A stretch of 64,000 bases of DNA from Achromobacter sp. UMC71 (lineage in GTDB: Bacteria > Pseudomonadota > Gammaproteobacteria > Burkholderiales > Burkholderiaceae_B). This document shows positions 18,389-27,629 of this stretch, one piece after another (position 1 is the first letter of the stretch; each line of letters opens with the position of its first letter). The notes beneath the pieces were generated by a model, which was not told the DNA's origin, did no database searches, and saw only the letters and a program-made list of their open reading frames with translations. The position numbers and the translations under genes were made by a program. The stretch covers positions 310,001-374,000 of the forward strand of contig NZ_LZZT01000010.1 of assembly GCF_014170305.1 (NCBI RefSeq), read 5' to 3'.

Positions 18389-19411
18389 ATGCCCTTGCTA
18401 CCCATGGCCATCACGATGGGCGACCCCGCCGGCATCGGGCCGGAGATCGTCGCCAAGACCTTGCTGCTGCCGCATTACGCCGAACGTTGCCTCGTGGTGG
18501 GCGACCCCGGCGCCATGTCGCGGGCGCTGACGGCGCTGGGCGCCGCCGATCGTCTGCAGGTGGTGCAGGACGCGGCCGCCTCACCCTTGCGGGCGGACCG
18601 GATCTGCCTGCTGCCGTCGTCCTCGCTGGCGCCGCTGCCGCCGCCGGGCCGCGTGGATCCGGCTTGCGGCCGGGCGGCGTATCAGGCGATCTGCCTGGCC
18701 ATCGACCTGGCGCGCCAGGGGCGGGTGGCCGGCATGGTCACCGCGCCCATCCATAAAGAGGCGCTGGCCGTGGCCGGCGTGCCGTATCCCGGCCATACCG
18801 AAATCCTGGCCGAGCGCGGCGGCGCGTCGCGCGTGGCGATGATGCTGGCCAACGACGCCATCGTCACGGTGCTGGTGACCATCCACTGTTCGCTGCGCCA
18901 GGCCATCGAACGCGCCGACTTCGATGCGCAGTTGTCCGCCCTCCGGCTGGCGCACCAGGGCGGCCGCGCCTTGGGCGTGGCGGCGCCCCGGGTGGCCGTG
19001 GCCGGGCTGAATCCGCATGCGGGCGAGGGCGGGCTGTTCGGCGACGAAGAGGCGCGCATCATCCGGCCCGCCATCGAGGCTGCCCGGCGCGAAGGCATCG
19101 ACGCCAGCGGCCCCTGGCCCGGTGACACGGTCTTCATGCAGGCGCGGCAAGGGCGCTTCGACGTGGTGGTGGCGCAATACCACGACCAGGGGCTGATTCC
19201 GGTCAAGTACCTGGGCCTGGAGCAGGGCGTGAACATCACGCTGGGGCTGCCGTTCGTGCGCACCAGCCCCGATCACGGCACCGCATTCGACATCGCGGGG
19301 CAGGGCATCGCCGATCCGGCCAGCCTGCGCGCCGCCATCGACCGTGCCTTTCAACTGGCCGGGCATGCGCAAGACTTGCCCAAGGCCGCTTTCCCTATCG
19401 ACAATGCCTGA
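18389..19411 (+). CDS. pdxA2: PdxA2-type 4-phospho-threonate/erythronate dehydrogenase
   Basis: 340 aa, PdxA family metal- and NAD-dependent dehydrogenase. Start MPLLPMAITMGDPAGIGPEI; metal-ligand regions GHTEILAERG, QYHDQGLIPVKYLG and SPDHGTAFDIAG. PdxA makes vitamin B6 precursor, but copies linked to DUF1537 kinases oxidise 4-phospho-acid sugars and decarboxylate them to dihydroxyacetone phosphate. Direct coupling to the kinase (24 bases apart) supports the catabolic role. The usual partner of biosynthetic pdxA (ksgA) is absent. Confidence 0.87.
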   Translation: MPLLPMAITMGDPAGIGPEIVAKTLLLPHYAERCLVVGDPGAMSRALTALGAADRLQVVQDAAASPLRADRICLLPSSSLAPLPPPGRVDPACGRAAYQAICLAIDLARQGRVAGMVTAPIHKEALAVAGVPYPGHTEILAERGGASRVAMMLANDAIVTVLVTIHCSLRQAIERADFDAQLSALRLAHQGGRALGVAAPRVAVAGLNPHAGEGGLFGDEEARIIRPAIEAARREGIDASGPWPGDTVFMQARQGRFDVVVAQYHDQGLIPVKYLGLEQGVNITLGLPFVRTSPDHGTAFDIAGQGIADPASLRAAIDRAFQLAGHAQDLPKAAFPIDNA

Positions 19412-19430
19412 CCAGGACACCCCAACCATC

Positions 19431-20105
19431 ATGCGATCCGACTTCATCTTCATGCTGACGCGCAACGACCGTACGGTCGATAACGCCGAGGCCTACCTGG
19501 ACATCGCGCTGGACAGCGGCGTGCGACATATCGGCTTCAAGGATATCGGCCAGCCGCTGGCGACCTTGCAACGTTTGAATCGCGGTATCCGCGAGGCCGG
19601 CGGCCACAGCTATCTGGAAGTGGTGTCGCAGGATCGCGAGAGCGAGCTGGCGTCCGTGCGCGCCGCGCTGGAACTGGACGTGGATTTCCTGCTGGGCGGC
19701 ACGCATGTGGCGGACGCGCTGCCGCTGCTGGCGGGGTCGCGCATCCGCTATTACCCGTTTCCCGGCCGGGTGCATGGCCATCCCAGCATCCTGGGCGGGT
19801 CGCGCGCGGCGATCGCCCAGAGTGCGCGCCAACTGGCGGATCTGCCCGGCGTGCATGGGCTGGATCTGCTGGCCTACCGCGCCGATGTCGACGTGCCGGC
19901 CCTGATCGCCGACGTGTGCCGCGTGGACGTGCCGGTGATCGTGGCGGGGTCGCTGGATTCGGCCGAACGCATCCAGGTGGCCTGCCGCGCGGGCGCGGCG
20001 GGTTTCACGGTGGGCACCGCGGCGCTGGATGGCAAGTTCCCCGCCGCCCGGGAAGGCCTGGCGGGGCAGTTGCAGGCGATCCTGGCGGCCGCGCAAGCCG
20101 CCTGA
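19431..20105 (+). CDS. Unassigned TIM-barrel-like protein in the acid-sugar operon
   Basis: 224 aa from ATG 19431 (an ATG at 19404 would add nine residues and overlap the pdxA2 stop). I do not recognise a characterised family. The alternating strand/helix pattern and C-terminal VIVAGSLDSAERIQVACRAG followed by AAGFTVGTAALDGKF look like the phosphate-binding end of HisA/TrpF/RpiE-like barrels. Early motifs LTRNDRTVDNAEAYLDIAL and HIGFKDIGQPLATLQ, and the central LLGGTHVADALPLL, are distinctive. Position as third gene suggests a step in four-carbon acid-sugar metabolism such as epimerisation, but this is a guess. Confidence 0.6.
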   Translation: MRSDFIFMLTRNDRTVDNAEAYLDIALDSGVRHIGFKDIGQPLATLQRLNRGIREAGGHSYLEVVSQDRESELASVRAALELDVDFLLGGTHVADALPLLAGSRIRYYPFPGRVHGHPSILGGSRAAIAQSARQLADLPGVHGLDLLAYRADVDVPALIADVCRVDVPVIVAGSLDSAERIQVACRAGAAGFTVGTAALDGKFPAAREGLAGQLQAILAAAQAA

Positions 20106-20120
20106 ACGCTCGCATTCAAA

Positions 20121-20146
20121 CCGGGCTCGACCGCGCGGCAGCCCGG
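20121..20146. terminator. Hairpin between acid-sugar operon and convergent aer gene
   Basis: CCGGGCT (20121-20127) pairs with AGCCCGG (20140-20146) across a 12-nt loop. No U-tract on either strand. Location in the 50-base convergent gap makes a terminator plausible. Confidence 0.4.
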
Positions 20147-20155
20147 CCCGACGTC

Positions 20156-21850
20156 TCAGGAAATCCGTTGCTCGAGCAGCGGCTGCGCCACGCGCGGCGG
20201 CGATGCGATCAACCCCGCGGGCACCGGCGCGGCGGCGCGCTTGGGCAGCACGGTCTGAGCCCCCGCGATGCGGAACACTTCGATGGCGTGGCGCAGCTGC
20301 GCGCCGCGGGTGCGCAGGTTGTCCACGGCCAGGCTGGCCTGCTCCACCCGCGCCGCGTTGCGCTGCGCGGCGTTGTCGGTTTCCGAGATCGTGCGGCTGA
20401 CGTTGTCGATGCCGGTGTGCTGCTCGGTCGACGTGGCCGCGATCTCGTTGACGATCTGGGTCACCTGCTGCACCGAATCGACAATGTCCAGCATGGCCTC
20501 GCCGGCGCGTTCCACGTGCCGTACGCCGTCTTCGACCTTGTGGTTCGACGCCTCGATCAATTCCTTGATCTCGCGCGCCGCTGTGGCGCTTTTCTGCGCC
20601 AGGCTGCGCACTTCGGACGCGACCACCGCGAAGCCCTTGCCGGCCTCGCCCGCGCGGGCGGCTTCCACTGCGGCATTGAGCGCCAGGATGTTGGTTTGGA
20701 ACGCGATGCCGTCGATGATGCCGACGATCTCGGTGATACGCGCCGTGCTCTGCACGATGCCCTGCATGGCGGCCACCGCGTCGTTGACCACTTGCCCCCC
20801 GCGCTTGGCCACATCGGACGCCTGGTTGGCCATCTGGTCGGCGCCATGCGCGTTGGTGGCGGTCTGCTTCACGGTGGACGCCAGCTGTTCCATGCTGGCC
20901 GCCGCTTCTTCCAGCGAGGCTGCCTGGCGCTGCGTGTGGGCCGACAGGTCGGCGTTGCCGTCGGCAATCTCGGCGGCCGAGGTCAGCGCGCTTTCGATGC
21001 CGTTGTGCACGTCGCGCGTGATGCTGACCAGGCTCTTGCGCATCACCTCCAGCGAAAACTTCAAGGCGCCGATCTCGTCGCGGATGCCGGCCGGCGGCAG
21101 CGGCGTGCTGAGGTTGCCGGCGGCGATCTGGCGCGTGAAGTCGGTGGCGGTGACCAGCAGGCCGGTGATCGACCGCGCAAAGCCCCAGCCCGACGCGAAG
21201 ATCAACACCACGCCGCCCGCCAGCATGGCGCCGGCCAGCGCGATTTCCTCGGTGCTCATGCGGTCCAGCATGCCGTACAGCGCCACGCCGGCCGCGCCCA
21301 GAAACAGGGCGGATGCCAGTACGGCCCAGGCCAGCATGCGCGAGCGCACGCCGGTCAGGCGCCAGATTTTCAGGCGCGCCAAGAGACCCAGCACGCCGGT
21401 GGGCTTGACCTGGCCGCCGCTCAGCTTGAAGCCGCGCGCCGTGCCGTTGCGCAAGCGCGCGTAGGCCGCGTCGGCGGCGTCGACCTGGGCGCGCGTCGGC
21501 TTGACGCGCACCGAGGCATAACAGACCGTTTCGCCGCGCTCGATGATGGGGGTGACGTTGGCCAGCACCCAGTAGTAGCCGCCGTCCTTGCGGCGGTTCT
21601 TGACGACCCCCGTCCAGGACTCGCCGCGCTGGATGGTGCGCCATAGGTCCTCGAACGCTTCTTCGGGCATGTCAGGGTGGCGCACGATATTGTGGGCGGC
21701 GCCCACCAGTTCTTCGCGTGAAAAACCGCTGACCTCGACGAACGCGGGATTGGCATAGATGATGCGGCCGCGGGCGTCAGTGCGCGAGATCAGGTACTGC
21801 TCATCGTGCAGCGTGTATTCCTTGTCGTAAACCGGCTGGTTATTGCGCAT
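20156..21850 (-). CDS. aer: PAS-containing methyl-accepting chemotaxis protein, Aer-type redox/oxygen receptor
   Basis: 564 aa. N-terminal PAS domain (about 15-115) with the Aer-like block [20 protein letters not shown] and [19 protein letters not shown], which in E. coli Aer binds FAD. Two hydrophobic segments lie at about 165-225, followed by a HAMP-like region ([19 protein letters not shown]) and a full signalling domain with the conserved tip [20 protein letters not shown]. It ends in a Pro/Ala-rich tail without a recognisable CheR-docking pentapeptide. It should steer motility toward favourable redox conditions. No other chemotaxis genes are nearby. Confidence 0.88.
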   Translation of the reverse strand: MRNNQPVYDKEYTLHDEQYLISRTDARGRIIYANPAFVEVSGFSREELVGAAHNIVRHPDMPEEAFEDLWRTIQRGESWTGVVKNRRKDGGYYWVLANVTPIIERGETVCYASVRVKPTRAQVDAADAAYARLRNGTARGFKLSGGQVKPTGVLGLLARLKIWRLTGVRSRMLAWAVLASALFLGAAGVALYGMLDRMSTEEIALAGAMLAGGVVLIFASGWGFARSITGLLVTATDFTRQIAAGNLSTPLPPAGIRDEIGALKFSLEVMRKSLVSITRDVHNGIESALTSAAEIADGNADLSAHTQRQAASLEEAAASMEQLASTVKQTATNAHGADQMANQASDVAKRGGQVVNDAVAAMQGIVQSTARITEIVGIIDGIAFQTNILALNAAVEAARAGEAGKGFAVVASEVRSLAQKSATAAREIKELIEASNHKVEDGVRHVERAGEAMLDIVDSVQQVTQIVNEIAATSTEQHTGIDNVSRTISETDNAAQRNAARVEQASLAVDNLRTRGAQLRHAIEVFRIAGAQTVLPKRAAAPVPAGLIASPPRVAQPLLEQRIS

Positions 21851-22012
21851 GCGTCTGTCGTCCTGTGATGGGCGTGGCGTGTTGCAGCCGGATCATCCGG
21901 GACGGACGGTAGGGCGGGGTTGATCTACATCAAGATATTTATAAGTTATGCGAAAGGTAAATGCGGGAGGCAAGCCGGGGCCATGATGTGATGGACGGCT
22001 TTGGTCCAGGGC

Positions 22013-23431
22013 TCAGGCCTTGGGCAGGTTGCCGAAGGCTTCCAGCGCGCGCAGACGGCTTTGCGCCAGGTCGACAATGGGCAGGGGGTAGCCCGCGGCG
22101 GCGCGCTCCATGGGGCTGGGATCGTGGATGGCGGCGTCGTCCAGATGCGCCAGCTCGGGCAACCATTCGCGCAGGAACGCGCCGCGCGGGTCGAATTTGC
22201 GCGATTGCGACAGCGGATTGAAGACGCGGAAGTAGGGCACCGAATCGGCGCCGGTGGAGGCGCTCCATTGCCAGCCGCCGTTGTTGGCCGCCAGGTCGCC
22301 GTCCACCAGGTGCGCCATGAACCAGGCCTCGCCCAGGCGCCAGTCGATCAGCAGGTTCTTGGACAGGAACATCGCCGTGACCATGCGCAGGCGATTGTGC
22401 ATCCAACCCAGCGTCAACAGCTGGCGCATGGCGGCGTCCACGATGGGCAGGCCGGTGCGGCCTTGCTGCCAGGCCGCCAGGTCATCGGGCGCGTCGCGCC
22501 AGGGCACGGCAGCGGTCTCCGGCTTCATGGGCTGGTGCATTGACAGCGCGGGACAGGCGGCCAGCAGGTGCTGATAGAACTCGCGCCAGAGCAGTTCGTT
22601 GATCCAGGTGGCGGCACCCGGGTTGCCGCTGTCCAGCTCGCCCTGGTTGGCGGCCTGCGCAGCGCGCAGCGCCTGGCCCGGCGACAGCACGCCGGCCGCC
22701 AGGTAGGGCGACAGGCAGCTGGTGCCCGGCAGGCTGGGGAAGTCGCGTTCGTCGCGATAGGCGTCAATGACGCCGTCGGCAAAGGCAGCCAGCCGGTCGG
22801 CCGCCGCGGTTTCGCCGGCCGGCCACAGCGCGCGGATGGCCTCGCTGGCCGGCCCGTAGCCGTTGAACGCATCGGGCAGGGGATCCGGGCCCCAGGCGGG
22901 CGCTGTTTGCGGCTGAGGGGCCGGCACGGCGCGCAGCGGCGCGGTGCGCAGGCGTTCGCGGCAGGCGCGCGCATAGGGTGTGTAGACGCGGTAGTAGTCG
23001 CCCTTGCCGGTCAGCACCGTGCCGGGCCGCAGCAGCGAGGCGCCGTGGTGCAGCGCCCAGTCCACTCCCGCCTCGGCCAGGCGCCACGCCACGATGTCGT
23101 CGCGCCGGCGTTCGTTCACGGCCCATTCCGTGTTGGCGTGGACCTGGGCAATGCCATGGTCGCGGCAGAAGCCGGCCAACGCGTCGGGCGCCTGGTCCCA
23201 GGTATCCACCGTCAGCAGCTTCAGGGGGATGCCCAGGCGCGCCAGGTCCTGCGACAGTGCGCGCAGGTTGCGCAGCCAGAAATCGACCTTGGCCGGCGCC
23301 TCGCCATGCAGGCGCCATTGACCTGGCGCCGCGATGAACAGGGCCGTGGCCGTGCCGGCGGCCGCTGCGGCGGCCAGGGCGGGATTGTCGTGCAGGCGCA
23401 GGTCGGTGCGCAGCCAGATCAGGGTATTCAT
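22013..23431 (-). CDS. phrB: Deoxyribodipyrimidine photolyase (CPD class I)
   Basis: 472 aa; light-driven repair of cyclobutane pyrimidine dimers using FADH2 and an antenna cofactor. N-terminal Rossmann domain begins LIWLRTDLRLHDNPAL; the C-terminal FAD domain carries WINELLWREFYQHLL, TGLPIVDAAMRQLLTLGWMH, NRLRMVTAMFLSKNLLIDWR and GDLAANNGGWQWSASTGAD. The last block matches functional CPD photolyases. Length matches the family. Monocistronic, with no obvious regulator adjacent. Confidence 0.93.
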   Translation of the reverse strand: MNTLIWLRTDLRLHDNPALAAAAAAGTATALFIAAPGQWRLHGEAPAKVDFWLRNLRALSQDLARLGIPLKLLTVDTWDQAPDALAGFCRDHGIAQVHANTEWAVNERRRDDIVAWRLAEAGVDWALHHGASLLRPGTVLTGKGDYYRVYTPYARACRERLRTAPLRAVPAPQPQTAPAWGPDPLPDAFNGYGPASEAIRALWPAGETAAADRLAAFADGVIDAYRDERDFPSLPGTSCLSPYLAAGVLSPGQALRAAQAANQGELDSGNPGAATWINELLWREFYQHLLAACPALSMHQPMKPETAAVPWRDAPDDLAAWQQGRTGLPIVDAAMRQLLTLGWMHNRLRMVTAMFLSKNLLIDWRLGEAWFMAHLVDGDLAANNGGWQWSASTGADSVPYFRVFNPLSQSRKFDPRGAFLREWLPELAHLDDAAIHDPSPMERAAAGYPLPIVDLAQSRLRALEAFGNLPKA

Positions 23432-23739
23432 GACAGGGCGGTCGAGTCTGGGAAACGCGGGCGCCGAAGGGCGCGCGGCAAGGCTGGCATTCTATCTTGC
23501 GGGGTCGCGCGCCGCGGTCCGCGGTGCCGCTCGGCCACACCATGTAAAAACTAAGAGTAGATGTGACCAATGTGTGCGTTGCGGCGCCGCCCGCTGGACG
23601 TGCCGCGCCGGGGCCGCCGCCCGGTGAACGGCGGGTTGCCGCGGTCAAACCCCGAAACACGCTGGCGCTTTCCCTGTATTGACGCACCTGCCGGGGCCGC
23701 CATGTAATTCACTTAACGCCAAAAGCAAGATGAATAAAT
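23432..23739. other. Divergent intergenic region, photolyase and CoA transferase
   Basis: About 308 bases, no convincing ORF. A possible promoter toward the CoA transferase: TTGACG (23679-23684), 18 bases, TGTAAT (23703-23708), then an unusually A-rich stretch before the start. Spacing is one base longer than ideal, so this is tentative. Confidence 0.35.
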
Positions 23740-25188
23740 ATGGGACATCTGATGGATCTCCGCCCGTCCTTCCTGAAAGGACGCACACCCGCCAGCAAGA
23801 CATCCCGCGAGGTCTTGCAACAACTTTGGCGCTCGGTCGATCTGCCCGACGAGTCGCTCGAGCATGTGGTGCTGACCGGCGCAGAGCCGGTGCTGCCATC
23901 TTCTTTCGCGGTGGGCACCGCGGCGCAGGCCAGCATTGCCGCGGCGGCGCTGGCGGCGGCCGAACTCTGGCACTTGCGCGGCGGCGCGCGGCAGCAGGTC
24001 GGCGTCGACATGCTGCATGCGGCGCAGGAATGCCGCAGCCATTTCATGATCAACGGCGCCACGCCCGACCCGCGTGACCCCATCACCGGCGTCTATCGCT
24101 GCGGCGATGGCGGCTGGGTCCGCATCCATGCCAATTTCGCGCATCACCGCGACGGCGCCCTGGCGCTGCTGGGCTGTCCCACCGGCGACGGCGCCACGCG
24201 CGCGGCCGTCGAGGAAGCGCTGGCCCGCTGGCGCGCGCAAGATTTCGAACAAGTGGCCGCCGACGCCGGCATGGTGGTGACCGCCATGCGCAGCTTCGAC
24301 GAATGGGATCGTCATCCGCAAGGCCAGGCCATCGCGGCGCAGCCCCTGCTGACCCTCGAACGCATCGGCGACGCCGACCCGCGGCCCTTGCCCAAGTACG
24401 GCGCCGATGCTCGTCCGTTGCAGGACATCCGCGTGCTCGACCTGACCCGCATCATCGCCGGCCCCGTGTGCGGCCGCGCGCTCGCGGCCTATGGCGCCGA
24501 CGTGATGCTGCTCAATTCGCCGAACCTGCCCAACATCGACAACCTCATCGATACCAGCCGCGGCAAGCTGTCCGTGCTGGCCGATCTGGATACGGCCGAC
24601 GGCCGCATCGCGCTGGGCAACCTGCTGCGCAGCGCACATATCTTCGTGCAGGGCTACCGGCCCGGCGGCATGGCCGCGCTGGGCTTCGGTCCGCAGGACG
24701 CGGCCCGCCTGCGTCCCGGCATCGTCTATGTATCGTTGTCCGCCTATGGCGCGGTGGGCCCGTGGGCCAACCGCCGCGGCTTCGATTCGCTGGTGCAGAC
24801 GGCCACGGGCTTCAATCACGCCGAAGCGCAGGCGGCCGGCCAGGACGCGCCCAAGGCGCTGCCGATGCAGATCCTGGACCACGCGTCCGGCTACCTGATG
24901 GCGTTCGGCGCCCAGGTGGCGCTGGCGCGCCAAGCCACCGAAGGCGGCAGCTGGCACGTGCGCGTGTCGCTGGCCCAGACCGCGCATTGGCTGCGCACGC
25001 TGGGCCGCGTCGACGGCGGACTGACCTGTCCGATGCCGGGCTTCAACGGCTTGCTGGAAACCCAGCCGTCGGGTTTCGGCGAGCTGGTGGCGGTGCGCCA
25101 TGCGGCGCAGTTTTCGGCCACGCCCGCGCGCTGGACGCGGCCGTCCAGTCCGCCGGGCACGCACCCGACGGTATGGCCGTTCCAGTGA
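23740..25188 (+). CDS. Family III (CaiB/BaiF) CoA transferase with permuted domain order
   Basis: 482 aa, longer than the usual roughly 400. Residues about 235-460 look like the normal N-terminal half: DIRVLDLTRIIAGPVCGRAL, HIFVQGYRPGGMAALGFG, YVSLSAYGAVGPWANRRGFD, then LDHASGYLMAFGAQ containing the likely catalytic Asp. Residues about 55-215 instead resemble the normal middle and C-terminal parts (GTAAQASIAAAALAAAELW, then GVYRCGDGGWVRIHANF). The order is thus reversed relative to typical members. Reaction: transfer of CoA between carboxylic acids; substrates unknown. The start at 23740 lacks a good ribosome site; ATG 23752 is an alternative. Confidence 0.78.
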   Translation: MGHLMDLRPSFLKGRTPASKTSREVLQQLWRSVDLPDESLEHVVLTGAEPVLPSSFAVGTAAQASIAAAALAAAELWHLRGGARQQVGVDMLHAAQECRSHFMINGATPDPRDPITGVYRCGDGGWVRIHANFAHHRDGALALLGCPTGDGATRAAVEEALARWRAQDFEQVAADAGMVVTAMRSFDEWDRHPQGQAIAAQPLLTLERIGDADPRPLPKYGADARPLQDIRVLDLTRIIAGPVCGRALAAYGADVMLLNSPNLPNIDNLIDTSRGKLSVLADLDTADGRIALGNLLRSAHIFVQGYRPGGMAALGFGPQDAARLRPGIVYVSLSAYGAVGPWANRRGFDSLVQTATGFNHAEAQAAGQDAPKALPMQILDHASGYLMAFGAQVALARQATEGGSWHVRVSLAQTAHWLRTLGRVDGGLTCPMPGFNGLLETQPSGFGELVAVRHAAQFSATPARWTRPSSPPGTHPTVWPFQ

Positions 25189-25241
25189 CGGGGATGGCGC
25201 CAGCCGGGTACCCAAGCGGATGGCGCAGACAGGCACAAGAA

Positions 25242-25269
25242 GGGGGGCGTCAGAGCCCCCCTTTCGTTT
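25242..25269. terminator. Terminator after the CoA transferase, shared with the convergent peroxiredoxin gene
   Basis: GGGGGGC (25242-25248), 6-nt loop, GCCCCCC (25255-25261), then TTTCGTTT. Seven-bp GC stem plus T-rich tail on the plus strand. Confidence 0.8.
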
Positions 25270-25306
25270 GCCTGGGATAGTCAGTCCGGCATGCCGGACC
25301 CGCGCG

Positions 25307-25846
25307 TTACTTCCTGGCCGCCTTCCATTCACGCAGCGCGCGCATGGTATTGGCCACGTGGGCTTCGGGATTCATGTTGGTGTATTCGTACAGGATCTTG
25401 CCTTCGGGCGAGATCACGTACGAGGTGCGCTGCGCCCGTTCGGGACGCGCGTCCAGCACCGCGTCGTAGGCCTTCATGATCTTGCCGTCGCCATCGGCCG
25501 CCACCGCGAACTTGCTGCGGCATTCGCTGACCGAAAACTTGTTCAGGGTATCGATGTCGTCGGCCGACACGCCGATGACGGTCGCGCCCAGCGATTTGTA
25601 TTCGTCGGTCGCTTCGGCAAAATCGTGGGCTTCGATGGTGCAGCCCTTGCTGAAGGCGGCGGGGTAAAAATACAGCACCACCGGCCCTTGCTTGAGGGCT
25701 TCGGCAAGCTTGAACGTGAACACGTTGCCGCCGAGCGAGGCCTGGGTGCTGAAGTCGGGCGCGGGCGCGCCGACGTTGAGGGCCGCCTGGGCGGCGGTGC
25801 CGGCCAACAGGCCGCAGGCAAGAAACAAGGGGGCGAGGCGCTTCAT
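25307..25846 (-). CDS. Periplasmic peroxiredoxin (BCP/AhpC-TSA type)
   Basis: 179 aa with Sec signal peptide (MKRLAPLFLACGLLAGTAAQ), so exported. Thioredoxin-fold body: APAPDFSTQASLGGNVFTFK, peroxidatic Cys in FYPAAFSKGCTIEAHDF, and a further Cys in FSVSECRSKFAVAAD. The usual TxxC spacing is replaced by SKGC, with Ser in place of the common Thr. Predicted to reduce peroxides in the periplasm; the reductant is unknown. It follows the YXWGXW gene by 100 bases on the same strand and may be co-transcribed. Confidence 0.85.
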   Translation of the reverse strand: MKRLAPLFLACGLLAGTAAQAALNVGAPAPDFSTQASLGGNVFTFKLAEALKQGPVVLYFYPAAFSKGCTIEAHDFAEATDEYKSLGATVIGVSADDIDTLNKFSVSECRSKFAVAADGDGKIMKAYDAVLDARPERAQRTSYVISPEGKILYEYTNMNPEAHVANTMRALREWKAARK

Positions 25847-25946
25847 GGGGGTCTCCGGAAATCGGTGCGTGGCGGTGCTGCGTCGATCCTTGCACTGTAG
25901 CTGCCGGGGCCGCGGGAATCCAGTGCGGATTGAGTCAGCCTAGGTT

Positions 25947-27218
25947 TCACTCGCGGCCGCGTTCGTGAGGCGCCGGCCGTTCACCGCCGCGTTGCGATTC
26001 ATGACCACCGCCTTGCGGCGGCCGGCTGCCGCTCGCGTGCTGCGGATTGCCTTCGGGGCGCGCCTGCGGCCGGTTGGCGGGCGGCGCGGCGTGACGTTCG
26101 CGCGCGGCTGCCTGCGCCAGGTTGTCGGGCGCGGGCGCGGGCCGCTGGGCCTGTTGCGGGCGGGCTTGCGGCTGGGCCTGGGCAGGCTGCGCTTGGGCCG
26201 GACCGCGGGGCTGCTCCTGCGCTTGCGGTCCGCGCGGTATGCCGGGCTGCTGCGCCTGCGGCCCAGGACGCGCCTGGCCTGGCGCCTGCCCCGCCGGCAT
26301 GCCACCGGGGTTGCCGCGATTCATCTCGGGCCGGGCCCCGGGCGCCGCGGCATTCGGTGCATTGCCGGGGCGCGGGCCATTGCCCGGACCCGCGGCCGCA
26401 CTATTGCCGGGACCCGAGCCGGGCCGCGGCCCTTGCCCAGGCCCGCCGCGTTCCGGCGCATGCTCGACGAACGCTTGCGCCGGACGGCCTTGGTTATGGT
26501 CGAAGAATTGTGCACGGTTGCCCGCGGCCTGGCGCGCAAAGCCGCGCTGCACGTCGGTGGGCGGACGGTGTTGTTCGTTGCGCGCGGCGATCTCGCGCGG
26601 GTCGGCCTGGCGCCGGATGCCAGCCGGACCGCCGTTGTAGCTGATGCGGCGGTTGTCGATGTTGTTGACGACCACCGTGTGGTTGTAGACGTTGGTGACG
26701 CGGGTCACGTTCACATTGGTCACGGCGCGGTTGTAGAAGAACCGGTCGTGGTCCCAATAGCCGCCCACGAAGCCGATGCCGATATAGCCGAAGCCGTAAT
26801 TGACGCCGCCATAAAAGCCGATGTGCGGGCCCCAGTAGCCGGCGTGCCAGAGGTAGATGCCGTCGACGAAACCCCAGTATCCCGGCGTCCAGAGCGCGCC
26901 GGTGTAGGGCGCCAGCACCCAGGCGCCGGGCACCCAGAAGTAGCCCATGCGGTTCAGGCTCCAGTAGCCGGGCACCCACATGTAGCCGTCGCCGGGGGCG
27001 GGCGGCTGGTCGTAGACCGGCAGGGGCGGCGGTGGTTGCGGGCTGCGGTCCACCGGTGCCAGATTGGCGTTGGCGGGATCGCCGCTGTCGTAGGCCGGCG
27101 CGGCCGGCGCGGGCGGGGGCGGCGGCGCATACGTCTGCGCCACCGCGCCGGCGCACGCCGCCATCAGGACGGCGGTGGCCAGTGGGCGCAACAGGAAGGT
27201 CCTGGCGTGGGCGTTCAT
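25947..27218 (-). CDS. YXWGXW-repeat exported protein with Pro/Gln/Gly-rich tail
   Basis: 423 aa. Signal peptide (about 1-28, ends AGAVAQ), then a proline spacer, then at about residues 77-160 repeated aromatic units of the WxPGYW/YxWGxW family: MWVPGYW, FWVPGAW, LWTPGYWGF, LWHAGYWGP and GGYWDHDRFFYN. A short NVNVTRVTNVYNHTVVVNNI segment follows. The last 190 residues are low complexity (Pro, Gln, Gly, Ala, Arg). The function of the family is unknown; the repeats suggest surface or periplasmic binding. Downstream of a Tyr-rich lipoprotein gene by 30 bases. Confidence 0.82.
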   Translation of the reverse strand: MNAHARTFLLRPLATAVLMAACAGAVAQTYAPPPPPAPAAPAYDSGDPANANLAPVDRSPQPPPPLPVYDQPPAPGDGYMWVPGYWSLNRMGYFWVPGAWVLAPYTGALWTPGYWGFVDGIYLWHAGYWGPHIGFYGGVNYGFGYIGIGFVGGYWDHDRFFYNRAVTNVNVTRVTNVYNHTVVVNNIDNRRISYNGGPAGIRRQADPREIAARNEQHRPPTDVQRGFARQAAGNRAQFFDHNQGRPAQAFVEHAPERGGPGQGPRPGSGPGNSAAAGPGNGPRPGNAPNAAAPGARPEMNRGNPGGMPAGQAPGQARPGPQAQQPGIPRGPQAQEQPRGPAQAQPAQAQPQARPQQAQRPAPAPDNLAQAAARERHAAPPANRPQARPEGNPQHASGSRPPQGGGHESQRGGERPAPHERGRE

Positions 27219-27248
27219 GGCGTTTCCTTTACGCGGCGGGCGCGTGGA

Positions 27249-27392
27249 TCAATAGCCGTGATAGTAGTAGTGCGGGGCGGGGTAATAGTAATAAGCGGGC
27301 GCCGGACGGTAATAAGCCGGACGCGCCGGAACCACCACACAGCCCGTCAGGGCGCTGGCCATCGCCAGCATCAACAACACGGTCTTCTTCAT
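27249..27392 (-). CDS. Very small Tyr-rich lipoprotein
   Basis: 47 aa, easily missed because of its size. Starts MKKTVLLMLAMASALTGC, a textbook lipoprotein leader with lipobox LTGC, so only about 30 mature residues remain. These are almost all Tyr, Pro, Ala and His (for example RPAPAYYYYPAPHYYYHGY). AGGAG lies 8 bases before the ATG. The gene precedes the YXWGXW gene by 30 bases on the same strand, and both encode aromatic-rich exported proteins, so a joint role is plausible. No similar characterised protein comes to mind. Confidence 0.75.
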   Translation of the reverse strand: MKKTVLLMLAMASALTGCVVVPARPAYYRPAPAYYYYPAPHYYYHGY

Positions 27393-27575
27393 TTGGAATC
27401 TCCTGCCGAGCGCCGGGCGTGCACCACGCGTTCAATGGGCTCGTAGGGATTAGGCCACGTCCCGGGAGGCGAGTTCGAGCCTGTAATCGTTCCGAAACAG
27501 CTTTCAGGTGACGGATGTTTGCGCCGGCGTGACCGTTGATGTCGTTCGTAGCAATTGTGGCGGCGGCGCAAGAAA

Positions 27576-27605
27576 AAAGGCCGCCTTCACACGAAGGCGG
27601 CCTTT
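27576..27605 (-). terminator. Terminator of the doxX-type gene
   Basis: AAAGGCCGCCTT (27576-27587), 6-nt loop, AAGGCGGCCTTT (27594-27605): 12-bp perfect stem. The preceding A-run (27573-27578) is the U-tract when read on the minus strand, 25 bases after the DoxX stop. Confidence 0.85.
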
Positions 27606-27629
27606 CAGGTTGGCGCAAGCGCCGCGGCG

